The notes: generated from the sequence alone by a model not told the origin. A stretch of DNA of 64,000 nt from Pelotalea chapellei (GCF_018531195.1 NZ_JAHDYS010000001.1:1-64000), one strand, 5' to 3'; numbered from the stretch's first letter, positions 34,925 through 44,553 are shown. Numbers and translations are program-made.

Positions 34925-37900
34925 TGAAATCATGCAGCTCCTCGGTTGCCATTGTCGGCATCGGCGGCATCTATCCCGATGCGCCTGATCTCGATCAATA
35001 CTGGGCCAACATCAGGGACAAGGTCAGCGCCAGCCGGGAGGTGCCGGAAGGCCGCTGGCGTATTGCTGCGGATGCCGCCTTTGACCCCGCAATTGGTGCT
35101 GCGGATAAGGTTTATTCCAGGCGGGGCTGCTTTCTGGGAGAACTTCCCTCTGCCGCCAGCCTCCCCGGCCTGGCTGTGGATCCCCGTCTGCTGGAAGGAC
35201 TTGACCCGCTCTTCCACCTGCTGATCCATGCAGGCAAGCGTGCCTTTGACGACGGTGTAACCGCACCGCTGGACCGTTCCCGCATCGGCGTGATCATCGG
35301 CAACCTTGCATTACCGAGCGAAACCTCCTCACTGCTGACCGCCAACTGGCTCGGCAGAACCTTCCAGGACAAGCTTCTCGGACACTCACATTCTTCAACC
35401 GCAACTTCACCTTTTAATCGCTATGTTGCCGGACTTCCGGCAGGTATTCTGGCCCAGGCACTCGGCATCAATGGCGGCGGATTCACTCTGGACGCTGCCT
35501 GCGCCTCTTCGCTGTATGCAATCAAACTGGCCATCGACGAACTGCTCTCCCACAGGGCAGACGCCATGCTCACCGGCGGCCTCTCCCGCCCTGATCCGCT
35601 CTTCACCCAGATGGGCTTTTCCCAATTGCGGGCACTGTCAAAACGGGGAATCTGCTCCCCCTTTGACGCTGCTGGAGACGGTCTGGTGGTCGGCGAAGGG
35701 TGCGGTATTTTCCTGCTCAAGCGTCTTGATGATGCCATTGCCCATGGTGACCGGATCTACGGCATTATCAAGGGTATCGGCTTGTCCAACGACGTGGGGG
35801 GCAGCCTGCTGGCGCCCATGTCCGAAGGGCAGCTGCGTGCCATGCGTTCAGCTTACGCACGGGCTGGGTGGAATCCCGGCGATGTCGACCTGATCGAATG
35901 CCATGCCACCGGAACCCCGGTTGGTGATGCCACCGAAGTTGCCAGCCTGCGCGAGCTGTGGAACGGCCTGGAAACAGACCGTCAACCGTGCGTCATCGGG
36001 TCGGTCAAATCAAACATCGGACACCTGCTTACCGCTGCCGGAGCCGCGGCCCTGACCAAGGTGCTGCTGGCCATGCGCGCAGAAACCCTCCCTCCCACCG
36101 CCAACTTCGCAACCCCCCAGCCCGGCATGCAGCTTGAAAAGAGCCCGTTCCGCGTGCTTGACGCTCCCCAGCCATGGCAGCGCCGCAGTGCGGAAACTCC
36201 CCGACGCGCTGCTGTCAGCGCTTTTGGCTTCGGCGGGATTAATGCGCACCTGCTGGTCGAGGAGTGGATTTCCGCTCCACCGGCAAAAAGTGCTGAACGT
36301 ATTGAAGTCCCCTGTTCACCGGGAGCACACAAGGCGGAGCCCATTGCCGTTGTCGGACTTGATGCACGTTTCGGCCCCTGGCAGGACCTGCGCGCTTTCC
36401 AGGAACGTGTGCTCGGTGGCGACAACACTGCCACCCCCGAACCGCCCGGTTCGTGGTGGGGAGCCCAGGCAAGCGACTGGTTCAGGCAGAAAGGGCTCGA
36501 CAGTTTTCCCTTCAATGGATTCTATGTGGATCAGGTCGCTGTGGCTGCGAACCAGTTCCGCATTCCCCCCAAAGAGATGGAAGAGATGCTTCCCCAGCAG
36601 CTGCTCATGCTGCAGACCGCCGCAGGAGCGATGGAGGATGCCGGAGCCGGACGGGAAGGCAACTCCAGGACCGGTGTTTTCATCGGCATTGCACTTGACC
36701 TGAACAGCACCAATTTCAGCCTGCGCTGGTCCCTGGCGGAACAGGCCGCTGTGTACGCACATGAGCTGGGCCTCGATCTTTCCGAAGAACAGCTGGCCGC
36801 CTGGACTAACAGCCTGCGGGATGCCAGCGGCCCAGCCCTGACAGCGAACCGCACCATGGGCGCACTGGGCAGCGTCGTGGCCAGCAGGATTGCCCGGGAA
36901 TATCAGATTGGCGGCCCCAGTTTCACCCTCTCCAGCGAGGAGAGCTCCGGCGTCCGCGCCCTGGAAACAGCCGTGCACCTGCTCAGGAACCGTGAACTGG
37001 ACAAGGCTCTGGTCGGCGCCGTTGACCTGGCCGGCGACCTGCGCGCCATGCTGGGGCAACATGCCCTGCTCCCCTTTTCAGCCACCGGTCGCTGCCTCCC
37101 CTTTGATCAGCGGGCGGACGGCACCATCGCAGGCGAAGGTGCCACGGCGTTTGTGCTCAAGCGGCTTGAAGATGCCGAGCGTGACAACGACAGAATCTAT
37201 GCCGTTATCCGCGGCATCGGTTCCAGCAATGGTGAAACCCGCGGCAGTGCCCCCTACCTGCATGCCCTGGAACGCGCCTATGCGGAAGCCGGCATCGACC
37301 CGGCCCAGATCGATTACCTGGAAACAGGCGCATGCGGAAATCCGGAAGCTGACCGGCAGGAAGCCGTTATTTTGAGCCAGTTCTTCGGAGCAGCCAACAG
37401 GGGTGAACGTTCCTGCGCAGTGGGCAGTGTCAAAGGAGATATCGGTCACACCGGCGCGGTCTCCGGCCTGGCCTCTCTGGCACGCACCTGCCTTGCGCTG
37501 CACCAGGAAATCATCCCCGGCTGCCGGGGTATCGAGGAACCGCTGCGGGAGCTCTCCGGTCCCCTGTTCGTTCCCTCCGCTTCACGCTACTGGCTGCTCA
37601 ATCGCGCAGATGGTCCTCGCCGCGCAGGAGTCAGCGTATGCGGCGTCGATGGTTCCTGCAGTCATGTTGTTATGGAGGGGTGGGAAAAGAATCCGCCTCG
37701 CGTTGAATCAGAACGCACTGCTCCGCTCGGCTACGGCGAAGAATTCCTCTTTGCCCTGAGCGGTGCGACCCCGGCGGAAGTATCCGCTGAACTGGACCGT
37801 CTGCAGCAACTCATCAGCAAAAACAGTGGCGACAGCCTGGGCAGTCTCGCCTTTTCCTGGTTTGACTCCCGAAACCCGCTCCCCCACAAGCCGCTGGCCA

Positions 37901-40900
37901 TGGCCATGGTTGCCCGCAGCATTGAGGAGCTTGATGCCCTGATTCGACAGGGGCGCATCGCCTTGGAGCAGGGAGCTGTCGCGGACACGATTCCCGCCCT
38001 GCGTGACCGCCTTTTCTATTCAGCGGACCCGCTGGCGCTGCAGGGCACAATCGCCTTCGTGTTCCCCGGCTCCGGCAACCACTACCCCGGTATGTCCATG
38101 GAGCTTTCCAGCCGCTGGCCGCAGCTGTTCCGCCGTCAGCACGCTGAGAACCTTCTGCTTCGCAGCCAGTTCCAGCCGGAACTGTTCTGGAACAACGCCC
38201 CTTCCTCCCTGATCGACGATAACCACAGGGCGGTGATCTTCGGACAAGTCGCCACCGGCTGCATTGTCAGCGACGCTGTCCGCAGCTTCGGCGTGCATCC
38301 GGCTCATGTTATCGGCTACAGCCTGGGCGAATCTGCCGCACTTTTCAGCCAGCGAGCCTGGACCGACCGGGACGGCATGTACAGCCGCATGCAGGATTCC
38401 ACCCTCTTTACCCATGATCTGGCCGGTGAGTGCCGTGCCGCCAGAACTGCCTGGGGAATGGCCGACAACGAAACAGTCCGTTGGAGCATTGGAGTTGCCG
38501 ACGCACCCGAGGCGGAAGTACGTCGCGCTCTGGCCGATATACCGCGAGCCTACCTGCTGATCATCAATACCCCCCATGAATGCGTGATCGGTGGTGATTC
38601 CGCTGCCGTTGAACAGCTCGTGTCACGGCTTGACTGCCGTTTTTTCCCGCTCTCCGGTGTGACCACGGTTCACTGCGAAGTTGCCCGACCGGTGGCAGAC
38701 GCCTACCATGATCTGCACCTTTTCCCGACCAATCCGCCGGCTGATGTCACCTTCTACAGCGGCGCAAAAGGGGGCTCGTACCGGGTAACCCGCGAAAGTG
38801 CCGCCGATGCTATCCTTGCCCAGGCTCTGGAAGGGATTAACTATCCGGCGACCATCGAGTCCGCCTATCAGGCCGGGGTACGCCTGTTCCTGGAAATGGG
38901 TCCCGGCGCCTCATGCAGCCGCATGATCTCCCGCATCCTTGACGGCCGCCCCCACCTGGCCCGTTCTGCCTGTTACCAGGGGCAGGAACCGGTCTCCACA
39001 GTGCTGCGCATGCTGGCCCACCTGATCAGCGAAGGGGTGGAGGTCGATCTTTCCCCGCTGTTCGACAAGCCGCGATCAGAGAGTCTCCCCGTTACATCGA
39101 CAGCCATGGTGCGTGTGAAGATCGGTGGTGCGGCATTTCAACCAATGATGCCGATTCTGCCCGCTCCCGTTCACCAAACTCTACCCCCTCCCCTTCAAGG
39201 GGAGGGTCGGGGTGGGGATGGGGTAAATATCAGCGCTACCACCGAAACCCACCCTCACCCCAACCTTCTCCCTGAGGGAGAGGGGGCGCTCAGCTGCTCA
39301 GACACTCTTCTGCAGGAGTTTTCCCGTGCCCAGCAGGAACAGATAAAAGCCCACGAGGCATTCCTCAGCTTCAGCGACAGCCTGACTCAATCCATGGCCC
39401 AGGCTCTGGCTTTGGAGATGTCCCTGCGCCAGGCTCTGGGTGACGATGCCCTGGCCATTGCAGCCGATGAACACATAGCCGCTAAACCTGTTGACGGTGT
39501 ACCGTACAACTCAGGTTGCTCAAAAATAGTCAGATCGTCGCACCCGCAGGAGGACCCGCAAAGTCCCCTCTCCCGGCCTTTGGCCACCCTCTCCCATAAA
39601 GGGAGAGGGAACAGAATGCCCTCCCCCCATTGTGGGGGAGGGATAGGGAGGGGGGACAGCGCTACGCCGCACAAGAGGGCCGACGAGGACGGCGGCGAGA
39701 TGGCTGTTTTTCAGCGACCTGTAAAACCCTGCACCTTCGATCGAAACCTCTGTCTCGAATTCGCCCGCGGCTCCGTTGCCCGCATGCTCGGTCCACAGTT
39801 CGCCGAAGTGGACTCCTTTCCCACCCGGGTACGCCTGCCGGATGAGCCGCTGATGCTGGTGGACCGCATCATGACGGTTGAGGGTGAAGCACGCTCCATG
39901 ACCAGCGGGCGGGTGGTCACTGAGCATGATGTTCTGCCCGGCGCCTGGTATCTGGACGGCGGCCGCATCCCTACCTGCATCGCCGTGGAAGCAGGCCAGG
40001 CCGACTTGTTCCTCTCCGGTTACCTGGGTATAGATTTCATCACCCGCGGCCTGGCGGTCTACCGCCTGCTGGATGCGGTAGTCACCTTTCATCGCGGGCT
40101 GCCCCAGCCTGGCGAAACAATCCACTACGACATCCATATCGAGCGTTTCTTCCGCCAGGGTGATACCTACCTCTTCCGCTTCTTCTTTGAAGCCACGGTG
40201 GATGGACAGCCGCTGCTCTCCATGCGTGACGGCTGTGCAGGCTTCTTCTCTGCAGAAGAGCTTGACGCGGGCAAAGGCATCGTGCGGCCGGCCCTGGACC
40301 TGCGGCCGACCAAGGGCATCCGCCCAGCTGACTGGCAGGAACTGGTCCCCATGTATCGGGAAAGCTACGATGCAGCCCAACTGGATCTGCTGCGGCAAGG
40401 TGATCTGGCCGGCTGCTTCGGTACATTGTTCAGCGGCCTGCCCCTTTCCCGCCCGCTGACAATTCCTGGCGGCACCATGCGCATGGTTCACCGGGTCATC
40501 AAGCTCGACCCGCAAGGGGGACGCTGCAGCCTCGGCATCATCCGCGCCGAAGCGGACATCCGCCCTGACGACTGGTTTTTGACCTGTCATTTCGTGGATG
40601 ACCGGGTCATGCCCGGCACGCTGATGTACGAATGCTGCATGCACACCCTGCGTATCTACCTGCTGCGCATGGGTTGGGTAGCCGAAGGAAACGAGGCAGT
40701 CTGGGAGCCGGTTCCGGGCGTTGCCAGCAAGCTCTGCTGCCGCGGACAGGTACTGGAAACAACCAAAGTAGTCACCTATGAAGTCACCATCCGTGAAATC
40801 GGATATTGTCCCGAGCCCTATGTAATAGTGGATGCCCTGATGTACGCCGACGGCAAGCCGATCGTGGAGATCAGCAGCATGTCTGCTCGGTTGAGTGGGA

Positions 40901-42108
40901 CTACGCGGGAAAAGCTGGAAGCGATGTGGAATGTAGGGGCGAGGCATGCCTCGCCCAATACCGCATCCGGACATGAACAAGGGCGTGGCATACCACGCCC
41001 CTACAATGATACGCCACTGAAGAAACCAGCCATCTACACCAAAGAGCAGATCCTGGCCTACAGCAACGGCAAGCCTTCGGAAGGATTCGGCGAGCCCTAC
41101 CGCATCTTCGACAGCGGCCGCAAGATTGCCCGCCTCCCCGGTCCCCCGTTCCAATTCATGGATCGGGTCACAGCGGTCAAGGGCGCGCCCTGGCAGATGA
41201 CTGCCGGCGCCATGGCCGAAGCGCAGTACGACACCCCTTCCGACGCCTGGTTTTTTGGTGTCGAACGGCAGGGGCGCATGCCGTTTTCCGTTCTGCTGGA
41301 AGCGGCACTGCAGCCGTGCGGCTGGCTGGCCGCCTATGTCGGCTCGGCCCTGACCAGCCCCAGTGACATCTCCTTCCGTAACCTGGGGGGCAGCGCGGTT
41401 CAGTATCGGCCGATAACACCCGAAAGCGGCACCCTGACCGCCGTGGCTACCCTGAAAAAAGCGGCCACCAGCGGCGGCATGATCATTCAGGAGTTCGATT
41501 TCAGCGTAGCCGATCAACAGGGTATCCTCTACGAGGGCGACACCATGTTCGGCTTCTTCTCCAAAGAGGCCCTGGCCAATCAGGTCGGCATCCGTGACGC
41601 CAAACCGTATCAGCCGACACCGGCAGAGGTCGAGCGCGGTCGCAGCCTGCCCTACCCCGACCAGGCACCTTTCCCGGACAAGCAACTGCGTATGATCGAC
41701 AGGATCGAGATGTTCGTGGCTGATGGAGGCCCCCAGGGGCTCGGCTATATCCGCGGCACAAAAGATGTGGATCCTGACGAATGGTTCTTCAAAGCACACT
41801 TCTTCGAGGATCCAGTCACCCCAGGCTCCCTGGGGCTGGAATCTTTCCTGCAGCTGGTCAAGTTCGCCGCAGTCGAGCGCTGGGGATGGCAGCAGGGGGA
41901 TGTGCTGGAATGCGTGGCCCTGGAGAAGAAACACAATTGGCTGTACCGTGGTCAGATCGTGCCGACCAACAAGCAAGTGACAGTGCAAGCCTGGATCACC
42001 GCCGTGGATGAACAGCAGCGGATCATGACGGCAGCAGGCTTTCTTTCGGTTGATGGCAAGATGATCTATCAGATGAATGATTTTACGGTAAGTATTTGTA
42101 AAGGCTGA
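34924..42108 (+). CDS. pfaC: PfaC-like synthase: KS-CLF-AT-(FabA-like hot-dog)x4
   Basis: The 2394-aa protein has an active ketosynthase (Cys193 in DAACASS), a chain-length-factor-like second KS in which the cysteine position is Glu673 (LSSEESSG), an acyltransferase (Ser1133 in GYSLGES), and four FabA-like hot-dog units in two pairs; the catalytic histidines are in CHFVDDRVMPG (His1889) and AHFFEDPVTPG (His2292). Marine PfaC proteins lack the AT, which there resides in a separate PfaB; here AT is fused. There is no AGPAT domain. The ATG overlaps the pfaA stop by one base. Three dispersed repeats are read in frame in its linkers. A 28-codon upstream extension is rejected because it lies inside pfaA. 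Confidence 0.95.
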   Translation: MKSCSSSVAIVGIGGIYPDAPDLDQYWANIRDKVSASREVPEGRWRIAADAAFDPAIGAADKVYSRRGCFLGELPSAASLPGLAVDPRLLEGLDPLFHLLIHAGKRAFDDGVTAPLDRSRIGVIIGNLALPSETSSLLTANWLGRTFQDKLLGHSHSSTATSPFNRYVAGLPAGILAQALGINGGGFTLDAACASSLYAIKLAIDELLSHRADAMLTGGLSRPDPLFTQMGFSQLRALSKRGICSPFDAAGDGLVVGEGCGIFLLKRLDDAIAHGDRIYGIIKGIGLSNDVGGSLLAPMSEGQLRAMRSAYARAGWNPGDVDLIECHATGTPVGDATEVASLRELWNGLETDRQPCVIGSVKSNIGHLLTAAGAAALTKVLLAMRAETLPPTANFATPQPGMQLEKSPFRVLDAPQPWQRRSAETPRRAAVSAFGFGGINAHLLVEEWISAPPAKSAERIEVPCSPGAHKAEPIAVVGLDARFGPWQDLRAFQERVLGGDNTATPEPPGSWWGAQASDWFRQKGLDSFPFNGFYVDQVAVAANQFRIPPKEMEEMLPQQLLMLQTAAGAMEDAGAGREGNSRTGVFIGIALDLNSTNFSLRWSLAEQAAVYAHELGLDLSEEQLAAWTNSLRDASGPALTANRTMGALGSVVASRIAREYQIGGPSFTLSSEESSGVRALETAVHLLRNRELDKALVGAVDLAGDLRAMLGQHALLPFSATGRCLPFDQRADGTIAGEGATAFVLKRLEDAERDNDRIYAVIRGIGSSNGETRGSAPYLHALERAYAEAGIDPAQIDYLETGACGNPEADRQEAVILSQFFGAANRGERSCAVGSVKGDIGHTGAVSGLASLARTCLALHQEIIPGCRGIEEPLRELSGPLFVPSASRYWLLNRADGPRRAGVSVCGVDGSCSHVVMEGWEKNPPRVESERTAPLGYGEEFLFALSGATPAEVSAELDRLQQLISKNSGDSLGSLAFSWFDSRNPLPHKPLAMAMVARSIEELDALIRQGRIALEQGAVADTIPALRDRLFYSADPLALQGTIAFVFPGSGNHYPGMSMELSSRWPQLFRRQHAENLLLRSQFQPELFWNNAPSSLIDDNHRAVIFGQVATGCIVSDAVRSFGVHPAHVIGYSLGESAALFSQRAWTDRDGMYSRMQDSTLFTHDLAGECRAARTAWGMADNETVRWSIGVADAPEAEVRRALADIPRAYLLIINTPHECVIGGDSAAVEQLVSRLDCRFFPLSGVTTVHCEVARPVADAYHDLHLFPTNPPADVTFYSGAKGGSYRVTRESAADAILAQALEGINYPATIESAYQAGVRLFLEMGPGASCSRMISRILDGRPHLARSACYQGQEPVSTVLRMLAHLISEGVEVDLSPLFDKPRSESLPVTSTAMVRVKIGGAAFQPMMPILPAPVHQTLPPPLQGEGRGGDGVNISATTETHPHPNLLPEGEGALSCSDTLLQEFSRAQQEQIKAHEAFLSFSDSLTQSMAQALALEMSLRQALGDDALAIAADEHIAAKPVDGVPYNSGCSKIVRSSHPQEDPQSPLSRPLATLSHKGRGNRMPSPHCGGGIGRGDSATPHKRADEDGGEMAVFQRPVKPCTFDRNLCLEFARGSVARMLGPQFAEVDSFPTRVRLPDEPLMLVDRIMTVEGEARSMTSGRVVTEHDVLPGAWYLDGGRIPTCIAVEAGQADLFLSGYLGIDFITRGLAVYRLLDAVVTFHRGLPQPGETIHYDIHIERFFRQGDTYLFRFFFEATVDGQPLLSMRDGCAGFFSAEELDAGKGIVRPALDLRPTKGIRPADWQELVPMYRESYDAAQLDLLRQGDLAGCFGTLFSGLPLSRPLTIPGGTMRMVHRVIKLDPQGGRCSLGIIRAEADIRPDDWFLTCHFVDDRVMPGTLMYECCMHTLRIYLLRMGWVAEGNEAVWEPVPGVASKLCCRGQVLETTKVVTYEVTIREIGYCPEPYVIVDALMYADGKPIVEISSMSARLSGTTREKLEAMWNVGARHASPNTASGHEQGRGIPRPYNDTPLKKPAIYTKEQILAYSNGKPSEGFGEPYRIFDSGRKIARLPGPPFQFMDRVTAVKGAPWQMTAGAMAEAQYDTPSDAWFFGVERQGRMPFSVLLEAALQPCGWLAAYVGSALTSPSDISFRNLGGSAVQYRPITPESGTLTAVATLKKAATSGGMIIQEFDFSVADQQGILYEGDTMFGFFSKEALANQVGIRDAKPYQPTPAEVERGRSLPYPDQAPFPDKQLRMIDRIEMFVADGGPQGLGYIRGTKDVDPDEWFFKAHFFEDPVTPGSLGLESFLQLVKFAAVERWGWQQGDVLECVALEKKHNWLYRGQIVPTNKQVTVQAWITAVDEQQRIMTAAGFLSVDGKMIYQMNDFTVSICKG
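39181..39288. repeat. CCCTCTCCC-type palindromic repeat inside pfaC
   Basis: Blocks CCCCCTCCCCTTCAAGGGGAGGG and CCAACCTTCTCCCTGAGGGAG are translated within the linker after the AT domain. The same repeat class is intergenic at 19104, 19661 and 42114. Confidence 0.85.
39508..39722. repeat. MITE-like dispersed element, copy B, inside pfaC
   Basis: The left end (CTCAGGTTGCTCAAAAATAG...) and right end (GGCGGCGAGATGGCTGTTTTTC) match intergenic copies A (16851-17050) and C (57684-57880). The centre is replaced by a CCCTCTCCC-type repeat (39570-39656), giving a nested structure. The whole 215 bp is an open frame and forms the linker between the pfaC coiled coil and the first hot-dog domain. Confidence 0.9.
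40932..41005. repeat. GTAGGGGCG...CGCCCCTAC palindromic repeat inside pfaC
   Basis: The outer ends TGTAGGGGCG and CGCCCCTACA pair; inside are two further palindromes (GGGCGAGGCATGCCTCGCCC and GGGCGTGGCATACCACGCCC). It is translated in frame between the second and third hot-dog units. Confidence 0.9.
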
Positions 42109-42113
42109 GAGAC

Positions 42114-42195
42114 CTACCCCTCTCCCTAGCCCTCTCCCACACGGGGAGAGGGAACTTCCTCCCCTCCCTTTATGGGAGGGGCCGGGGGAGGGAGC
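42114..42195. repeat. CCCTCTCCC/GGGAGGGG palindromic repeat between pfaC and oleA
   Basis: Two stacked inverted repeats (CCTCTCCC...GGGAGAGG and CCCCTCCC...GGGAGGGG) occupy most of the 126-bp gap between pfaC and oleA. It may act as a transcript-stabilising or attenuating structure; no T run follows. Confidence 0.8.
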
Positions 42196-42234
42196 AAGCA
42201 GCTGATTTGCATATAAAGCACCCATGAGGTCCAC

Positions 42235-43278
42235 ATGAAGTATCGCAAAGTTACCATTGAGGCGCTTGGTTATGAACTTGCACCGGTGGTCGTTACCTCC
42301 ACCGAACTGGAAGCCCGCCTGGAGCCGCTGTATCGCTACCTGCGCATTGCGCCCGGGCAGCTGCAGGCCCTGACCGGCATCCGTGAACGACGCTGGTGGG
42401 AACCGGGCTATCCCCTCTCCCACGGTGCAATCGCCGCAGCCAGGAAAGTGCTGCTCTCCACAGGTATCTCCCCCGATGACATCGGCGCGCTGATCTACGC
42501 GGGCGTCTGCCGCGAGCAGTTCGAGCCCGCCACCGCCTGCCGCGTTGCCGCCGGCCTTGGCATCGGCGGCAAAGCGGCAGTGTTCGACCTCTCCAATGCC
42601 TGCCTGGGGGTATTGAACGGTATTCTTGACGTTGCCAACCGCATCGAGCTGGGGCAGATCAAGGCCGGCCTGGTAGTCTCCTGCGAAAGCGCCCGGGAGA
42701 TCAACGACATCATGATCGCCCGCATGCTGGAAGAGCGGACCATGCAGCACTTCGCCGCTTCGCTGGCAACTCTGACTGGCGGTTCCGGTGCAGTTGCGGT
42801 CCTTCTGACCGACGGCTCTTTTACCGGAGTCTCGCGTCGGCAGCTGCTGGGGGGCATTACCCAGACAGCACCGGAGCACCATCGTCTCTGCCTGTGGGGC
42901 GTGGCACCCGACGGCAAGGGGGGCTACACCCAATCAATGTCAACTGACGGGGTCAATGTGATGAACTACGGCGTCGAACTGGGCCGCCAGACCTGGGAGG
43001 CTTTTCTGCCGCAGGTTGGCTGGCGTGCCGCGGAAATAGACAAGGTTATCTGCCATCAGGTCGGTTCGGCCCACCAGAGCGCCATCCTCAAATCCCTCGA
43101 TATTCCAAGCGACAAGGATTTCACCTCCTACGAATATCTGGGCAACATGGGTACCGTTTCCCTGCCGCTGACCGCAGCCATTGCCGATGAACGCGACATT
43201 CTTGAAGAGGGTGACAAGGTAGCCTTCCTGGGGATTGGCAGCGGGTTGAACTGTCTGATGCTGGGGATGGATTGGTAG
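42235..43278 (+). CDS. oleA: OleA, acyl-CoA/ACP head-to-head condensing enzyme
   Basis: The 347-aa thiolase-fold protein belongs to the OleA family, which joins two activated fatty acids by non-decarboxylative Claisen condensation to a 2-alkyl-3-ketoacid. The catalytic Cys is in SNACLGVLNGI, the His in ICHQVGSAHQ, the Asn in YLGNMGT, and the cross-subunit Glu in CREQFEPAT. GAGG lies eight bases before the ATG. It follows pfaC, so its substrate is probably the polyunsaturated chain made by PfaDAC. This link is inference from gene order and from known pfa/ole organisms. Confidence 0.95.
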   Translation: MKYRKVTIEALGYELAPVVVTSTELEARLEPLYRYLRIAPGQLQALTGIRERRWWEPGYPLSHGAIAAARKVLLSTGISPDDIGALIYAGVCREQFEPATACRVAAGLGIGGKAAVFDLSNACLGVLNGILDVANRIELGQIKAGLVVSCESAREINDIMIARMLEERTMQHFAASLATLTGGSGAVAVLLTDGSFTGVSRRQLLGGITQTAPEHHRLCLWGVAPDGKGGYTQSMSTDGVNVMNYGVELGRQTWEAFLPQVGWRAAEIDKVICHQVGSAHQSAILKSLDIPSDKDFTSYEYLGNMGTVSLPLTAAIADERDILEEGDKVAFLGIGSGLNCLMLGMDW

Positions 43279-43287
43279 TGGAGCAGA

Positions 43288-43311
43288 TTGAGGTTGAGGT
43301 TGAGGTTGAGG
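43288..43311. repeat. Short tandem repeat (TTGAGG)x4
   Basis: Four perfect 6-bp units, TTGAGG, lie in the 76-bp gap between oleA and oleB. Confidence 0.9.
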
Positions 43312-43354
43312 ATTAAGATCAGGATCAGCAGATAAAAAGGCGCATTTCCACTCT

Positions 43355-44251
43355 ATGAATTCATATTTTTCACAAGAATACCCCTTCACAGGGAAGAAGC
43401 TCGAGCTTAACGGCCTCAACTACCATTACCTGGATGAAGGCAGCGGATCGACTGTTGTCATGGTGCATGGCAACCCTTCCTGGTCGTTTTACTATCGCAA
43501 CCTGGTTCTGGCCCTGCGTGATCGCTACCGCTGCATCGTGCCCGACCACATCGGCTGCGGTTTTTCCGACAAGCCGGGCGATGACCGCTACGACTATACC
43601 CTTGCCCAACGGGTTGATGATCTGGAACGACTGCTCGATCAGCTAGGGCTGGTCGATAACATTACCCTTGTTGTGCACGACTGGGGCGGGATGATCGGCA
43701 TGGCCTACGCTGTGCGCCATCCCGAGCGCATCAGCCGCCTGGTGATCCTCAACACCGGCGCCTTCCACCTCCCCAAAACCAAGGTCTTTCCGCCCGCCCT
43801 GGACATCTGCCGCAACACCGCCTTCGGCACCCTGCTGGTACGCGGCCTGAACGCCTTCAGCGTGGGCGCCTCCTATGTAGGGTGCAAACGCAACCCGATG
43901 AACGCCGAGCTGCGCAGCCTCTACCAGCTCCCCTACGATTCATGGCAGAACCGCATCGCCACCCTGCGCTTCGTGCAGGACATCCCCCTCCGGCCAGGCG
44001 ACCGCGGCTATGACCTGGTCTCCGCCGTGTCGGATGGCATCGACCAATTCAAAAACCTGCCCATGCTGATATGTTGGGGCGAGCTGGACTTTGTCTTTGA
44101 CGGTCACTTCCTGGCCGAATGGCAGCGACGCTTCCCCGACGCAGAGGTTCACAGCTACCCGGACTGCGGACATTACATCCTGGAGGACGCCAGGGAAGAG
44201 GTTGTGCCGCTGATCAGGGAATTCCTGGAGCAGACGAAGGTTAGTTTGTGA
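43355..44251 (+). CDS. oleB: OleB, beta-lactone decarboxylase (alpha/beta-hydrolase fold)
   Basis: The 298-aa protein resembles haloalkane dehalogenases, the fold of OleB. The nucleophile aspartate is in VVHDWGGMIGMAY (near residue 110), the N-terminal HGNPSWSFYYRNL holds the oxyanion residues, and the catalytic His is in YPDCGHYILEDA (near residue 275). OleB removes CO2 from the beta-lactone made by OleC to give the cis-olefin. It is encoded 76 bp after oleA but oleC/oleD are 10.6 kb away. No fusion to OleC is present. Confidence 0.92.
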   Translation: MNSYFSQEYPFTGKKLELNGLNYHYLDEGSGSTVVMVHGNPSWSFYYRNLVLALRDRYRCIVPDHIGCGFSDKPGDDRYDYTLAQRVDDLERLLDQLGLVDNITLVVHDWGGMIGMAYAVRHPERISRLVILNTGAFHLPKTKVFPPALDICRNTAFGTLLVRGLNAFSVGASYVGCKRNPMNAELRSLYQLPYDSWQNRIATLRFVQDIPLRPGDRGYDLVSAVSDGIDQFKNLPMLICWGELDFVFDGHFLAEWQRRFPDAEVHSYPDCGHYILEDAREEVVPLIREFLEQTKVSL

Positions 44252-44296
44252 AAAATTACTATACCCCTCCGCTGGCAATGCCATTAAACCTCAATG

Positions 44297-44328
44297 CCTC
44301 CTGCTGACATGATCGTGCCAGCAGGAGG
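44297..44328 (+). terminator. Hairpin after oleB
   Basis: A perfect inverted repeat CCTCCTGCTG / CAGCAGGAGG follows oleB by 45 bp. The following bases are GCCCCTTCT, so it is a weak terminator candidate. Confidence 0.5.
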
Positions 44329-44459
44329 GCCCCTTCTGCTCCCACCCTTCAGAATTCCTGTTCCTTTCAATGCCATCCGCTATTTGTGAGACAAATTATT
44401 AATTAAAATATTATTGACATTTTAAAATTATTGGCAGAGTTATGAAAAAATGAAGATTT

Positions 44460-44541
44460 GTCACCGAAGGGGTAAAGCCAGGGAAACCTGGTGGCGCAAA
44501 GCTACCTGTCCAGCAATGGATAGAGGGGCTGTCGAAGTGGC
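44460..44541 (+). promoter_or_regulatory. c-di-GMP-I (GEMM-I) riboswitch upstream of the lipoprotein gene
   Basis: The sequence is nearly identical to the aptamer at 10216-10297: P1 GTCAC/GTGGC, AAGGGGTAAAGCC, hairpin CCAGGGAAACCTGG, GGCGCAAAGCTACC, and GGGGCTGTCGAAG. The G20 and C92 equivalents are G and C, indicating c-di-GMP. A TTGACA at 44414-44419 may be its -35 element. A terminator and then the ribosome binding site of the lipoprotein follow. Confidence 0.92.
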
Positions 44542-44553
44542 TGCATAGACTTT

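Noticed and set aside
39520-42933. 1137-codon minus-strand ORF opposite pfaC and oleA
   Set aside because: It spans two real genes on the other strand, has low-complexity sequence and no family motif; it reflects codon bias of the plus-strand genes.
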